Shown: piece after piece, positions 55,188-64,000 of the stretch | Numbering within the stretch: position 1 is the first letter of the stretch | Layout of the letters: the number at the start of each line of letters is the position of its first letter | NCBI GenBank assembly: GCA_951828535.1 | Contig: OX639990.1 | Span: 979,300 to 1,043,299 of the forward strand | DNA length: 64,000 nucleotides | Direction of reading: 5' to 3' | Source of the DNA: an uncultured Candidatus Entotheonella sp. | GTDB taxonomy: Bacteria; Tectomicrobia; Entotheonellia; Entotheonellales; Entotheonellaceae | The notes under the pieces: generated by a model | The model's input: the letters and a program-made list of their open reading frames with translations, nothing else | What the model was told of the DNA's origin: nothing | The model's database searches: none | Program-made: the position numbers and the translations under genes

Positions 55188-56093
55188 TCATGGAATAAGG
55201 AGCTTCCATTTCGCCGAGTCGCTTGTTCGACGTTGTATTACCGCCACAGTGTTATCTGGTGAAGTACAGAGCCGGTATTGTGGAGAGGATAACCGACCAG
55301 GACACGCTTCGCTCAAAATAGCAGGCAGAACTGCGCCGCGTTGCTTTTGCAAGTCGCCGAATTGTTGCGCGGAAAGAGACAGAGAAGGGAGAAACGCCAC
55401 CGCCTGAGCGGTCGGAATTAGAAACGAGTTCAGAGCCTGCCCTCGTATATGCCGCCCTACGCCTGTGAGCGAGTAGGCATTCCGCAAAGCGTAAGCGCCG
55501 ACGCGACAGCGCTGCAAGTGAGTCACATAAGCGCCATAACCCAATGCCAAGCCGATATCTTCGCCCAACGTACGGACATAGGTTCCTTTGGAACACGTAA
55601 CGGCCAGCGTCACTTTCGTCCCCCGCACCTCCAGCAACTGCAGCCGCCGCACGAAAATGTCGCGCGCCGGTCGGTCAACGGTATACCCCTGTCGGGCCAG
55701 ACGATAAAGACGCTGCCCACCCTGCTTGAGGGCAGAGTACATGGGTGGCGTTTGCTTAAGACAACCTGTGAACTGCGGCAGTACCGATTCAACCTCCCCA
55801 TGCGAAAGCGACGCTGGCACGGTTCGGATGCGAACAACCTTGCCTGCGGCGTCCTGCGTGTCCGTGCAGGCACCCAATTGCAAGACCACCCAATACGTTT
55901 TTTCCAACATTTCAAAGACCTTGGCAAACTTTGTCGCCCGGCCAAGGCACAAAAGGAGTACGCCATTGGCCTCTGGATCCAGTGTTCCGGTGTGTCCCAC
56001 GGCGCGGATACCCGACGCCCGCCGCACAATCTCCACGGCGTCATGGGATGTCATGCCTCGGGGTTTATCAACGCTGAGAATGCCGTCAGGCAT
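55188..56093 (-). CDS. truB: tRNA pseudouridine(55) synthase
   Basis: The 301-residue enzyme makes pseudouridine 55 in the T-loop of tRNAs. It has DGILSVDKPRGMTSHDAVEI, the catalytic-Asp motif VGHTGTLDPEANGVLLLCLG, and ACTDTQDAAGKV. The start at 56093 fits the family N-terminus and overlaps the rbfA end by 8 bases. Longer starts at 56111 and 56117 remain possible. The C-terminal PUA-like part is short and divergent. Confidence 0.94.
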   Translation of the reverse strand: MPDGILSVDKPRGMTSHDAVEIVRRASGIRAVGHTGTLDPEANGVLLLCLGRATKFAKVFEMLEKTYWVVLQLGACTDTQDAAGKVVRIRTVPASLSHGEVESVLPQFTGCLKQTPPMYSALKQGGQRLYRLARQGYTVDRPARDIFVRRLQLLEVRGTKVTLAVTCSKGTYVRTLGEDIGLALGYGAYVTHLQRCRVGAYALRNAYSLTGVGRHIRGQALNSFLIPTAQAVAFLPSLSLSAQQFGDLQKQRGAVLPAILSEACPGRLSSPQYRLCTSPDNTVAVIQRRTSDSAKWKLLIP

Positions 56094-56469
56094 GCGGCAG
56101 ATCGCTTTCATCGGCATCTGTGACTGAAGCAGAGCTCAAGTCGTGCAAAAGCCGCGATATCCTAACGCCATCGGCGATCGCCGTATCTAATATGAAGGTC
56201 AGATTGGGCGTATAGCGCAACCTTACGCGTTTGCCCAATTGACTCCGAATGAATCCCACGGCGCGTGCGAACCCTTCCATGGCTTCCTTCTGCTCGTTTT
56301 CGTCGCCTACCCTGCTGACGTACACGCGAGCCTCGCGCAAATCCGGCGACACATCGACACGCGAAATCGTCGCCATACTCAGACGCGGGTCCTTGAGCTG
56401 ACGCAACAGGAGGTCAGCGATTTCTGATTGTAATAATTCCGCCACGCGCGTTGGACGATAATTTTGCAT
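56086..56469 (-). CDS. rbfA: 30S ribosome-binding factor RbfA
   Basis: The 127-residue KH-fold protein reads RPTRVAELLQSEIADLLLRQ, DPRLSMATISRVDVSPDLRE, ARVYVSRVGD and the end LRYTPNLTFILDTAIADGVR. RbfA helps mature the 5' end of 16S rRNA. It follows ylxP after 6 bases and overlaps truB. Confidence 0.95.
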   Translation of the reverse strand: MQNYRPTRVAELLQSEIADLLLRQLKDPRLSMATISRVDVSPDLREARVYVSRVGDENEQKEAMEGFARAVGFIRSQLGKRVRLRYTPNLTFILDTAIADGVRISRLLHDLSSASVTDADESDLPHA

Positions 56470-56475
56470 CGGGGG

Positions 56476-56757
56476 TTACCAGAACTCGATATGATAATCC
56501 AGCATTTCAGCCAAATACATCGACTCGACGAAATTGACGACTTTGCTCAGAATGCCGTTTGCGTGATCGTGCGCCGTACTCACCACGGCAACACCCAATA
56601 AGGCGCGCTGCCATTTGTCCTGATAATCAACCTCGGCAATCGCCACATTGAAATTATTTTTGACGCGCGTCGTAATGCTTTTCAATATCTGTCTCTTACC
56701 CTTGAGGGATCGCGTCTCCCGCAAGCGTAATTCAATCGTACACACACCTACAATCAT
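56476..56757 (-). CDS. ylxP: DUF503 (YlxP-like) protein
   Basis: The 93-residue protein reads MIVGVCTIELRLRETRSLKG KRQILKSITTR, NVAIAEVDYQDKWQRALLGV and ends with VNFVESMYLAEML. This matches DUF503, regularly found between infB and rbfA. Its molecular role is poorly known; it is thought to act in ribosome or RNA biology because of its constant neighbours. Confidence 0.93.
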   Translation of the reverse strand: MIVGVCTIELRLRETRSLKGKRQILKSITTRVKNNFNVAIAEVDYQDKWQRALLGVAVVSTAHDHANGILSKVVNFVESMYLAEMLDYHIEFW

Positions 56758-56786
56758 GATCGTAAATGCCTCGGAGGCCGCCGGTG

Positions 56787-58805
56787 TTAAAGGTGTGGCG
56801 CGATCTCCTCGAACATAAAGGACTCAATCGTGTCGCCCTCCTTGATGTCCTGATAGCGCCCTAAACCGACACCGCATTCGAATCCCACCGGAACCTCCTC
56901 GATATCGTCCTTGACACGGCGGAGTGAAGCGATCCGTCCCTCATGGATCACCACACTATCCCGGATAATACGCGCCATCGCATTGCGCCGCATGACGCCC
57001 TCCTGCACGTAGCATCCCGCCACCGCCCCTACACGCGTGATGCGAAAGATCGCTCGGACCTCCGCGCGTCCAAGCGTTTTTTCGTTGTACGTGGGAGCCA
57101 GCAATCCGAGCATCGCCTTCTCGACATCGGAGATCGCCTCATAGATGACTGTATAGAGACGAACATCGACTTGCTCGTGTTCAGCTAGTTCCGCAACCTT
57201 TGGTATCGGACGAACATTGAAGCCAATTACGATGGCATTCGAGGCTGACGCGAGCATGATATCCGATTCCGTAATGCCGCCTGTTGAACCATGAATCAAA
57301 CGCAACCGGACCTTCTCGCTCTCCAACTTGGCAAGTGAATCCCACAGGGCCTGGATTGAACCATGAACATCGCCCTTGATCACCAAATTCAGATCTTTGA
57401 CTTCACCGGCCGAGATACGGCGATACAGATCGTCCAGCGTCACCCTGCCACTTTGGGAAAGCTGTTTTGTGCGCTGTTTCTCCTGCCTCACACTACTTAT
57501 CTGACGCGCTCGCCGTTCATCTTTAACAACCGTGAAAGCGTCGCCGGCAGACGGCACGGCGGCAAACCCCAGCACTTCCACGGGCGTTGAAGGACCTGCC
57601 TCCTTGATCTTCCGCCCCAGATCATCTTTCATCGCCCGCACACGGCCGTAATGGTTACCGGCCACATATGCCTCACTGACCCCTAACGTGCCCTTCTGGA
57701 TGAGCACGGTGGCAACGGGACCTTGCGTCTTGTCGAGCCTGGCCTCAATAATCGTTCCCTTTGCCATCTGATGCGGATCGGCGCGCAATTCCAGTATCTC
57801 CGCTTGGAGCAAAATCATTTCCTGCAGGTCATCCAATCCATATTCCTGCTTGGCGGAAACTTCCACAAAAATGGTATGACCGCCCCACTCCTCGGGAATC
57901 AAATCCAATTCGGTGAGTTGTTGCTTGATACGATCTGGATTTGCTTCCTCCAGATCAATCTTGTTAATCGCAACTACAATAGGTACGTTCGCCGCCTGCG
58001 CATGGGCAACAGCCTCGCGCGTCTGCGGCATCACACCATCATTCGCCGCCACCACCAACACAACTATGTCGGTAATTTGGGCACCGCGTGCACGCATGGC
58101 CGTGAAGGCTTCGTGGCCTGGAGTGTCTAGGAAAATAATCTTGCCTTTAGCCGTCTCAACCTCGTAGGCGCCGATATGCTGCGTGATGCCGCCAGCTTCG
58201 GTGGCCTGGATATTCGCCGCCCGGATGGCGTCGAGTAGTGAGGTCTTACCGTGGTCGACGTGCCCCATAATTGTTACGACAGGCGCACGCGGCTCCAGGG
58301 CTTCCGATGCAGAAGGATCGCCCACGGATTCAAGTGTTTCGCCCTGCTCCGAAACAAGCGTGATATTCTTGCCCATATTCAGTAAGACGTTGTTGGCAAT
58401 ATCGATGTCGATAACTGTGTTGATGGAAGGAAGCGTTCCGAAGCTCATCAACTGCAAGAATACGTCTTTCGCCTTGACTTGGGCAGTGTCGACCAAGTCC
58501 TTCACGGTCAAGGCTTCGGGTACCCTTACGACAGTTGTTCCGTTCGGCTCCGCCGGCTTGAGGGTTGCGGGAACCGATGACGGGGCCTCGACCTCCGCGG
58601 TCAAGTCATCACTGGCAGGAGGAACGTCTGCCTCGTCAGATGTTTCTCGTTCACGGTACAACTCAGATACAAGGCCGGCTGTCTCCTCGTCGAGCCCGCT
58701 CATATGGCTTTTGACTTCAATACCCTGGGATCGTAGTTCTTCAACAAAATCCTTGCTTGGAATGCCCAAATTCCGTGCTAATTCGTAGACTCTCACACTC
58801 GGCAT
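56787..58805 (-). CDS. infB: Translation initiation factor IF-2
   Basis: The 672-residue GTPase brings initiator tRNA to the 30S subunit. It begins with the IF2_N domain ([31 protein letters not shown]). A shorter linker than in enteric IF-2 follows. The G domain is [40 protein letters not shown], and domains II-IV follow. GGGGGGA lies 7 bases before the ATG. A gap of 74 bases separates it from the ylxR-type gene. Confidence 0.96.
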   Translation of the reverse strand: MPSVRVYELARNLGIPSKDFVEELRSQGIEVKSHMSGLDEETAGLVSELYRERETSDEADVPPASDDLTAEVEAPSSVPATLKPAEPNGTTVVRVPEALTVKDLVDTAQVKAKDVFLQLMSFGTLPSINTVIDIDIANNVLLNMGKNITLVSEQGETLESVGDPSASEALEPRAPVVTIMGHVDHGKTSLLDAIRAANIQATEAGGITQHIGAYEVETAKGKIIFLDTPGHEAFTAMRARGAQITDIVVLVVAANDGVMPQTREAVAHAQAANVPIVVAINKIDLEEANPDRIKQQLTELDLIPEEWGGHTIFVEVSAKQEYGLDDLQEMILLQAEILELRADPHQMAKGTIIEARLDKTQGPVATVLIQKGTLGVSEAYVAGNHYGRVRAMKDDLGRKIKEAGPSTPVEVLGFAAVPSAGDAFTVVKDERRARQISSVRQEKQRTKQLSQSGRVTLDDLYRRISAGEVKDLNLVIKGDVHGSIQALWDSLAKLESEKVRLRLIHGSTGGITESDIMLASASNAIVIGFNVRPIPKVAELAEHEQVDVRLYTVIYEAISDVEKAMLGLLAPTYNEKTLGRAEVRAIFRITRVGAVAGCYVQEGVMRRNAMARIIRDSVVIHEGRIASLRRVKDDIEEVPVGFECGVGLGRYQDIKEGDTIESFMFEEIAPHL

Positions 58806-58879
58806 GCATATCCCCCCGCAATAAAAAATCTTTTGTCCTTAAGCCGCCTGTTTCAATTGCGGCAAACGTCACCCTTAAC

Positions 58880-59467
58880 CTAAAGAAAATCCAGTGACGC
58901 CTCAAATGTCTGCAATAAGGTCAGCGTCGCGCAAAAGGAAACGCGGAAATGTGGATTCAACAAACCGACCGCGCTTCGACTCGTCTTACCGATGCGCCGC
59001 CCCAATTCCTCTTTCGTAAACAGTGTAATGTACGGAATTTCCTGCTCCGCACACCACACCCGATATTCCGCAGCACGCTGGGCAGCGGCATCTTCCGCCA
59101 CAACCATGTACACGACCCGGCTCCGGCTGCACGCCCGACGCAGCGACATGTAGCCCGAGACCAACCCACCGGCTCTTTGCGCAATACTGAGGCAGCCACC
59201 GAGACGGTCGTAGAGAGATGACAGGATTGTTCCACATGCAGCGTCAAGCGTCGGCACGACAACGGCCCGCTGGAACACGGAAGTCAGCCGTGGGGACTTG
59301 AAGGCCCTACGAAAGCACCGCGCGTCACAGCAGACGTAAGTCCCTCTCCCTGGAGCACGCCCTGTGTGGTCAAACACCACTTCGCCGCTAGCAGCACATA
59401 CAAGGCGAAGCAATTCGGTTTGGTCTCGCTTGGCTTTGCATCCGACACAGGTGCGTTCTGGAGGCAT
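58880..59467 (-). CDS. YlxR (DUF448) and L7Ae/YlxQ-like fusion protein
   Basis: The 195-residue protein starts with the YlxR domain (ERTCVGCKAKRDQTELLRLV, GRGTYVCCDARCFRRA). It continues from about residue 90 with an L7Ae/L30e-like segment (CLSIAQRAGGLVSGYMSLRR, VVYMVVAEDAAAQRAAEYRV, YITLFTKEELGRRIGKTSRS). In Bacillus these are two neighbouring genes, ylxR and ylxQ, between nusA and infB. Here they are one protein in the same place. YlxR binds RNA and has been linked to RNase P; the fused role is inferred. Confidence 0.85.
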   Translation of the reverse strand: MPPERTCVGCKAKRDQTELLRLVCAASGEVVFDHTGRAPGRGTYVCCDARCFRRAFKSPRLTSVFQRAVVVPTLDAACGTILSSLYDRLGGCLSIAQRAGGLVSGYMSLRRACSRSRVVYMVVAEDAAAQRAAEYRVWCAEQEIPYITLFTKEELGRRIGKTSRSAVGLLNPHFRVSFCATLTLLQTFEASLDFL

Positions 59468-59565
59468 ACGTCCTCATGCCATGATCAGAAACCGTTTGAT
59501 CGATCTCATCTTTATGCGCGACACGCCGTGCCTCTGATTTCGTATACGGCTTTGAATGTTCTTCC

Positions 59566-60747
59566 TTAGCACTCAGGAGACAACGTGCTTGCGGATGAGG
59601 CTTCGCTCTGTTCCTCTGCCGCCGAAGCATCTTCTTCGTCCACAGCCTTGGCAGGCTGGAAGACGCTTTCCGCGAGGCGTAAAGCTTCCTGACGCTGGCT
59701 GTCCGGTTCAGCCCCCTGAGCATTCCTGATATCAATTTTCCATTGTGTGAGCTTTGCTGCCAAACGAACGTTTTGGCCGCGCTTGCCGATGGCCAAAGAT
59801 AATTGGTCTTCCGCGACGAGAACCTGCATTGTTTTCTCAGCTTCGTCCGCCTCTATCCGCACCGCCTTGGCGGGGCTGAGAGCATTGTGCACGAATTGCA
59901 CGGCGTCTTCCGTCCATTGCACGATATCGATCTTTTCCCCCCGCAGTTCTTGCACAACAGACTGCACACGCATGCCCCGCATACCCACGCAGGCGCCAAT
60001 GGGGTCGATGTCCTTATCATGCGACATGACGGCGATCTTTGCCCGGCCGCTGGCATCCCTCGCGGCGGCCTTGATCTCAATGATTCCTTCGTAAATTTCT
60101 GGCACTTCCATTTCAAACAGGCGCATCAGGAAAACAGGGTGCGTACGGGAAAGAATGACCTGAGGTCCGCTTGAAGAGCGTTTCACCTCAATAATATGCG
60201 CCCGGATTCGGTCACCTCGCTTGAAGACCTCGCGAAATGATTGTTCTCGGCGCGGCAAAAGAGCTTCCGTCTTGCCGAGGTCAACCATCAAGTTACCCTC
60301 TCGCTCTACCCGCGTGACGATCCCATTCACGAGATCGTCCTGACGATGCTTGAACTCGCGATAGACCATGTCGCGTTCGGCTTCACGGACTTTCTGAATA
60401 ATCACCTGTTTTGCTGTCTGTGCTGCGATACGGCCAAAATCTTCAAGTTCATACGGGACTTCAACGGTTTCATCCAAATTCGCGTCCGGATATATCTCTC
60501 TGGCGTCTTCAAGGCTGATCTCAAGCGTGTCATCAGAACCATCCGATACTGGAACGACTTTCCTCTCAAAGTACAGGGTAATGGCACCCGTTTCCTCATC
60601 CAGGCGCACCCCCATGTTGTCAGCCGCGCCGAAGCGTTTACGACCGGCTGACAGGACGGCCGAGACGATCGCCTCAACCAGGGTCTCATTCTCTATTCCC
60701 TTTTCACGACTGATCTGATCAATGAGATGCAACAGTTCTGGATTCAC
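59566..60747 (-). CDS. nusA: Transcription termination/antitermination factor NusA
   Basis: The 393-residue protein has the NusA N-terminal domain (LLHLIDQISREKGIENETLV EAIVSAV), S1 (LVNGIVTRVEREGNLMVDLG), and tandem KH domains (PIGACVGMRGMRVQSVVQEL and LAIGKRGQNVRLAAKLTQWK). A short acidic Ala/Ser/Glu tail follows, with no C-terminal acidic repeats as in E. coli. It modulates pausing and termination. It starts with GTG; AAGGAGG lies about 12 bases upstream. Confidence 0.95.
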   Translation of the reverse strand: MNPELLHLIDQISREKGIENETLVEAIVSAVLSAGRKRFGAADNMGVRLDEETGAITLYFERKVVPVSDGSDDTLEISLEDAREIYPDANLDETVEVPYELEDFGRIAAQTAKQVIIQKVREAERDMVYREFKHRQDDLVNGIVTRVEREGNLMVDLGKTEALLPRREQSFREVFKRGDRIRAHIIEVKRSSSGPQVILSRTHPVFLMRLFEMEVPEIYEGIIEIKAAARDASGRAKIAVMSHDKDIDPIGACVGMRGMRVQSVVQELRGEKIDIVQWTEDAVQFVHNALSPAKAVRIEADEAEKTMQVLVAEDQLSLAIGKRGQNVRLAAKLTQWKIDIRNAQGAEPDSQRQEALRLAESVFQPAKAVDEEDASAAEEQSEASSASTLSPEC

Positions 60748-60811
60748 AAGCTATGTATTCCTCCTTGGCCAGGCTGCACTTTGCATGAGACCCGTTCAAT
60801 ACCGGACACGC

Positions 60812-61279
60812 TCATTTGAACTCCAATTCGACAACCCCATGGTCGATAGATTGAAATGGGATCGTAATCGGCGTTTCGGTGTCGCTGTGCAGAAAGAGAT
60901 GCGATTCCGTTACTGCGGCCACCCGGCCAGTATACTGAGCCTTATCCAGATATGGAGAATGCAAGAATACAGTCACCATACGCTGGCACTGGCGTCGGAA
61001 ATCCCGCAGATTTTTCAAGGGCCTGTCTAAACCGGGGGAAGATACTTCAAGCACGTATGATGCCGGAACCAGGTTTTCTGCATCCAATAACTGACCGATC
61101 TCAAAACTTAGAATGCGGCAATCTTCCAATGATATGCCACCGTTATTATCCACGAAGACTCGTACCAACCATCGGCCCTTATGTTGTTGAAGTTGCAATT
61201 CAACAAACTCGACACCTTGAGCATCGAGGAAAGGTTTTATCGCTTCACTAACGTGTTGAGACAGTGTTTCCCGTTGCAT
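60812..61279 (-). CDS. rimP: Ribosome maturation factor RimP
   Basis: The 155-residue protein reads FLDAQGVEFVELQLQQHKGR WLVRVFVDNNGGISLEDCRI, LVPASYVLEVSSPGLDRPLK NLRDFRRQ and GRVAAVTESHLFLHSD. This is the standard RimP pattern for 30S assembly. It precedes nusA in the operon. The 155-base gap 61280-61434 to rseP has no gene. Confidence 0.95.
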   Translation of the reverse strand: MQRETLSQHVSEAIKPFLDAQGVEFVELQLQQHKGRWLVRVFVDNNGGISLEDCRILSFEIGQLLDAENLVPASYVLEVSSPGLDRPLKNLRDFRRQCQRMVTVFLHSPYLDKAQYTGRVAAVTESHLFLHSDTETPITIPFQSIDHGVVELEFK

Positions 61280-61434
61280 GAGGGCTCATTAAGGTGATGC
61301 TATAGGGCGATATGCTGTCTAAGGTATTGAAAAAGTGGTTGGTGAGTATGGCAAATGCCTTATTCTACTGCAAGAGAAAAGTCGGCTCCGTCAAAAAATG
61401 ACTGCGTATTCGCATGCACCCGACAACAACATCA

Positions 61435-62508
61435 TCAGGAGAACAAACGCATGAGGTCGTTGTAGAAAGCAAAGAGCATCAGGCACACCAATATCACCAG
61501 CCCCACTTGGTGAGCAATCTCCCGTTTGCGCCCGCTGAGAGGCCCTCCTTGAACGATTTCGATCACGAAAAAGAGCAAGTGACCACCATCAAGGACAGGA
61601 ATGGGAAGAAGGTTCAAAATAGCCAAACTTACGCTGATGGCAGCGGTGAGAAAGACCACATTGCGCCAACCATTGTCAGCCTGTCGGTTAATTTCCTGCG
61701 CAATGCCGAGCGGACCTGCAAGACTTTCCGAAGCCGGGATGGCACCAGAGATGATCTGTCCGAGGCCTGTGAACGTCAACTGCGTTATCCGCCAAGTCCA
61801 AACGCAACCGCGAACGAGCGCCGAAAACGGATCGGTGCGCTGCAAGACGAAATCACCGGGACGCAGTTCCACGCCAATGCGCCATTCCTCAGCATCCTGA
61901 ACCTGGCGTGGGGTTATGAGAAGACTTTGCTCCTGCCCGTTTCGAGTAATTTGCATGGAAAGCGTACTACCCCTGCTTGCCACGATTTGTTGCTTCAGAT
62001 CTTCAATTCGCCTGATGACTTGGCCATTCAGGCTGATTACCTCGTCGTCCGCTTGCAATCCAGCCTCGGCCGCCGCCGAACCCTCGAGAATACGGCCGAT
62101 ATGTACCGACTGCTCCACCGGATAGCCAACCACCTGGACAAAGGCGATGAGAGCAATCGCAAAGAAAATGTTGAATGCCGGACCTGCCGCTACAATCGGA
62201 ATCCGTTTCCACACCGATTGATGTTGAAACGACCCCTCTCGTTCGCTCTCCTGGATTTCGGCATCCAAATCCTCTCCGTACATCTTGACGTAGCCACCCA
62301 GCGGGATTACCGAAAGGCGGTATTCCGTGTCACCCCATTTCTTGCGCCAGATTGGGGGCCCAAAACCAATAGAAAATCGTTCGACAAGAACGCCGGATTT
62401 CTTGGCCACGATGAAATGACCGAACTCATGCACGGCGATGAGGGCTCCAAGCACCGCAAGGAATCGCAATGCCGTAAAGATAAAAACTGCCAGTGTCGGT
62501 TCCATCAT
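61435..62508 (-). CDS. rseP: RIP metalloprotease RseP (site-2 protease family)
   Basis: The 357-residue integral membrane zinc protease has HEFGH in ALIAVHEFGHFIVAKKSG near residue 25, one PDZ domain (GRILEGSAAAEAGLQADDEV), and the third zinc-ligand region LLPIPVLDGGHLLFFVIEIV. It cleaves anti-sigma factors or signal-peptide remnants in the membrane. Only one PDZ is evident where E. coli has two. It lies between lolA and rimP. Confidence 0.94.
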   Translation of the reverse strand: MMEPTLAVFIFTALRFLAVLGALIAVHEFGHFIVAKKSGVLVERFSIGFGPPIWRKKWGDTEYRLSVIPLGGYVKMYGEDLDAEIQESEREGSFQHQSVWKRIPIVAAGPAFNIFFAIALIAFVQVVGYPVEQSVHIGRILEGSAAAEAGLQADDEVISLNGQVIRRIEDLKQQIVASRGSTLSMQITRNGQEQSLLITPRQVQDAEEWRIGVELRPGDFVLQRTDPFSALVRGCVWTWRITQLTFTGLGQIISGAIPASESLAGPLGIAQEINRQADNGWRNVVFLTAAISVSLAILNLLPIPVLDGGHLLFFVIEIVQGGPLSGRKREIAHQVGLVILVCLMLFAFYNDLMRLFS

Positions 62509-62624
62509 GTTGTCCCTTTACAAAAACCCCGCGGTCAATTTTGGCACCGCGGCCTGCAATGCCAAGGGCTGTCCGTTCGAATGGACTTATCTCGACAAAT
62601 CCGCCGAAGCCGGACGCTCATCCA

Positions 62625-63356
62625 TTACTGGGGAGATGCGAAGTCGCTGGGGCTGAGTATTTCTGTGTCTGGAGGCAGATCAAGCTCGAAGGTATGTGCA
62701 GGTAAAGTTGCGTGAAGGGTGAGCGTTGAAAGACGGATTTCCGTAAAGTTCCCAATCGGGTCATGGATCCACAGACCTTCTATAAAGTAACTCCGCGGGT
62801 TAATCGCCGCACGCAATTCGGTGAAACCAGCCAAACGTGAACGTGGCAACAAGCGGATCAGCATCTGCCCTGTCTCGGTTTCGGGCAGGGCCGTTATGGC
62901 GAAAACATCGCGGAGCTTAACGACTCCGGCAAGAAATAGAAGGGCGACACTAGAACGGGTGCTCTCATCGATGGCACTTTGCAAGAGTTGCCGCCGCTTG
63001 GGCGTGTAAATGCGCAAGGCCGAACCGTTGTAGAGGATGGTCTGTTTTTCCGGGTTGTCATATTCCCACCGAATCCAGTGAGGTTTCTCAATATACAGAC
63101 GGCCTGACGAAAACTGTTGCCGGTTGATCGATGTGAGGGTTGCAACTTGCTGAAAGTCAGCGGTCAAGGCTTGCATGCGGTCATAAGTGGCCTGGATTCT
63201 GTCAATCAACGTACCAAGTTCCAGGGCCCTGCTGTCTCCGATGAATCCCATCATGCCGATGAACACGGCCAGTAGACAACTGATCGGTAAACGAAGCTGC
63301 CTGATCTGTTGACGTCGCGAATCGCTGCACCTTACCTTCAAATGGCACTCTCCCAC
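62625..63356 (-). CDS. lolA: LolA-family outer-membrane lipoprotein carrier
   Basis: The 243-residue protein has a signal-peptide-like segment (LPISCLLAVFIGMMGFIGDS). The LolA-type domain follows: LIDRIQATYDRMQALTADFQ QVATLTSINRQQ, SSGRLYIEKPHWIRWEYDNP EKQTILYNG, RIYTPKRRQLLQ. It would move lipoproteins across the periplasm. The true start may be downstream of 63356, because residues before the signal peptide are unusually basic. It lies 9 bases after lpxC. Confidence 0.85.
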   Translation of the reverse strand: MGECHLKVRCSDSRRQQIRQLRLPISCLLAVFIGMMGFIGDSRALELGTLIDRIQATYDRMQALTADFQQVATLTSINRQQFSSGRLYIEKPHWIRWEYDNPEKQTILYNGSALRIYTPKRRQLLQSAIDESTRSSVALLFLAGVVKLRDVFAITALPETETGQMLIRLLPRSRLAGFTELRAAINPRSYFIEGLWIHDPIGNFTEIRLSTLTLHATLPAHTFELDLPPDTEILSPSDFASPQ

Positions 63357-63365
63357 CGTAAAAAC

Positions 63366-64000
63366 TCACAGGGCGTCGGAAAGCTGTTTCACCAGAGCCA
63401 CATTTTCCGTGTGCCCGGTCATATTCGCCCGCACGTACCCGCGCAAACTTTTGCCAAGCAGGTACAAATCTCCAATGAGGTCGAGTACCTTATGCCGAAC
63501 ACATTCATCAGGAAACCGCAACTGTGCGTTATTGACGATTTTTTCATCGCCCAGTAAAACGACATTATTCAGCCGCCCGCCGGCGATTAGTCCCATGTCG
63601 TGCATCTTTTCCACCTCACGTACAAACGCAAAGGTGCGCGCTGGGGCAATCTCAAAGCGATAACTCGCCCCATTACGGTGCTCATACGTGAACTCTTGAA
63701 TGCCTAACGGCTGAGGGTAATGCAAGCGGTAGGAGACCTTAAATCCATCATAAGGCTCGACCAGAATGAATTTGGATGCCGGGTCGATTTGGCCCACGTG
63801 ATAACAGCGGTCCACAACGAATTCTTCCAGTTCACCCCCCTGCTCGACGACGCCGCCCTCTTCGATAAGCTGACAGAAGGAGGTGGCTGAGCCGTCCATA
63901 ATGGGCACTTCGTCGCCAACTTGGACCAGTAAATTCGTAATGCCATAAGCGTGCAAGGCCGACATGAGATGCTCGATTGTTCTGACCGTGACACCGTTTC
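63366..64000 (-). CDS. lpxC: UDP-3-O-acyl-N-acetylglucosamine deacetylase LpxC, 5'-truncated by window edge
   Basis: The frame is open to base 64000, so the N-terminus lies outside. The visible part begins NGVTVRTIEHLMSALHAYGI, with the first zinc His in EHL. It contains FPDECVRHKVLDLIGDLYLL, with the second zinc His and Asp, and ends with RANMTGHTENVALVKQL, containing a catalytic His. LpxC commits UDP-acyl-GlcNAc to lipid A. FtsH, encoded in the same window, degrades LpxC in enteric bacteria. Confidence 0.95.
   Translation of the reverse strand, partial: NGVTVRTIEHLMSALHAYGITNLLVQVGDEVPIMDGSATSFCQLIEEGGVVEQGGELEEFVVDRCYHVGQIDPASKFILVEPYDGFKVSYRLHYPQPLGIQEFTYEHRNGASYRFEIAPARTFAFVREVEKMHDMGLIAGGRLNNVVLLGDEKIVNNAQLRFPDECVRHKVLDLIGDLYLLGKSLRGYVRANMTGHTENVALVKQLSDAL

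Noticed and set aside
61414-62715. 433-codon plus-strand frame over rseP
   Set aside because: rseP on the minus strand has HEFGH, PDZ and LDG motifs. The plus-strand frame shows no domain and overlaps it completely.

Overview
This is a continuous stretch of bacterial chromosome from a diderm (Gram-negative type) organism. LPS transport genes (lptC, lptA, lptB), lpxC, a LolA-family lipoprotein carrier and a site-2 protease show an outer membrane with lipid A. The mix includes LysW-carrier amino-acid biosynthesis, a variant cytochrome c maturation operon, a luciferase-like (LLM) oxidoreductase, a methylmalonyl-CoA mutase large subunit and an EF-G paralogue. That points to an uncultured, deltaproteobacteria-like or Tectomicrobia/NC10-like lineage; this placement is an inference with low confidence.

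Layout. 1-6.4 kb: 3' end of a CaiB/BaiF CoA-transferase, a Fic protein, an LLM oxidoreductase, then clpS-clpA. 6.6-13.7 kb (minus strand): a LysW-dependent lysine or ornithine operon (lysW-X-Y ... Z-J) ending in asnS. Between lysY and lysZ it carries three decaying toxin-antitoxin-like loci and a PchB-like chorismate mutase/isochorismate lyase. 13.8-20.6 kb: an FAD/Fe-S D-2-hydroxyacid dehydrogenase, a YbjN/PspA pair, a secreted peptidoglycan-binding protein, and thrS without its TGS domain. 20.7-26.3 kb: an accessory patch with a large SF1 helicase-PLD nuclease fusion (candidate Mokosh type II defence protein), a broken hicBA pair, an IS1595-type transposase fragment, a complete IS3-family element with 3-bp target duplication, and two hypothetical genes. 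26.7-27.9 kb: atpI-atpB (minus).

28.1-36.7 kb: chorismate mutase, then a cytochrome c maturation operon (ccmE, ccmF, two accessory proteins, ccmA, ccmB, ccmC, ccmD) ending in the methylmalonyl-CoA mutase large subunit. CcmE has CxxxY in place of HxxxY, and no ccmG or ccmH is present, as in System I*. 36.9-47.6 kb: a CAU tRNA, tilS, ftsH, glmM, tsaE, lptC-lptA-lptB, rpoN, der and a MerR regulator. 47.6-52.7 kb: two proline tRNAs, apt, a squalene/phytoene synthase, tRNA-Arg, an EF-G-like GTPase and a TPR membrane protein. 52.7-64 kb (minus strand): the conserved translation and transcription block lpxC-lolA-rseP-rimP-nusA-ylxR-infB-ylxP-rbfA-truB-rpsO-pnp, with lpxC running off the window.

The most interesting parts are the helicase-PLD gene and its mobile surroundings, the atypical ccm operon with two unfamiliar proteins that share a CcmI-like motif, and the toxin-antitoxin ruins lodged inside the LysW operon. 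Most of the remaining genes are ordinary housekeeping genes. No CRISPR array or rRNA was seen.
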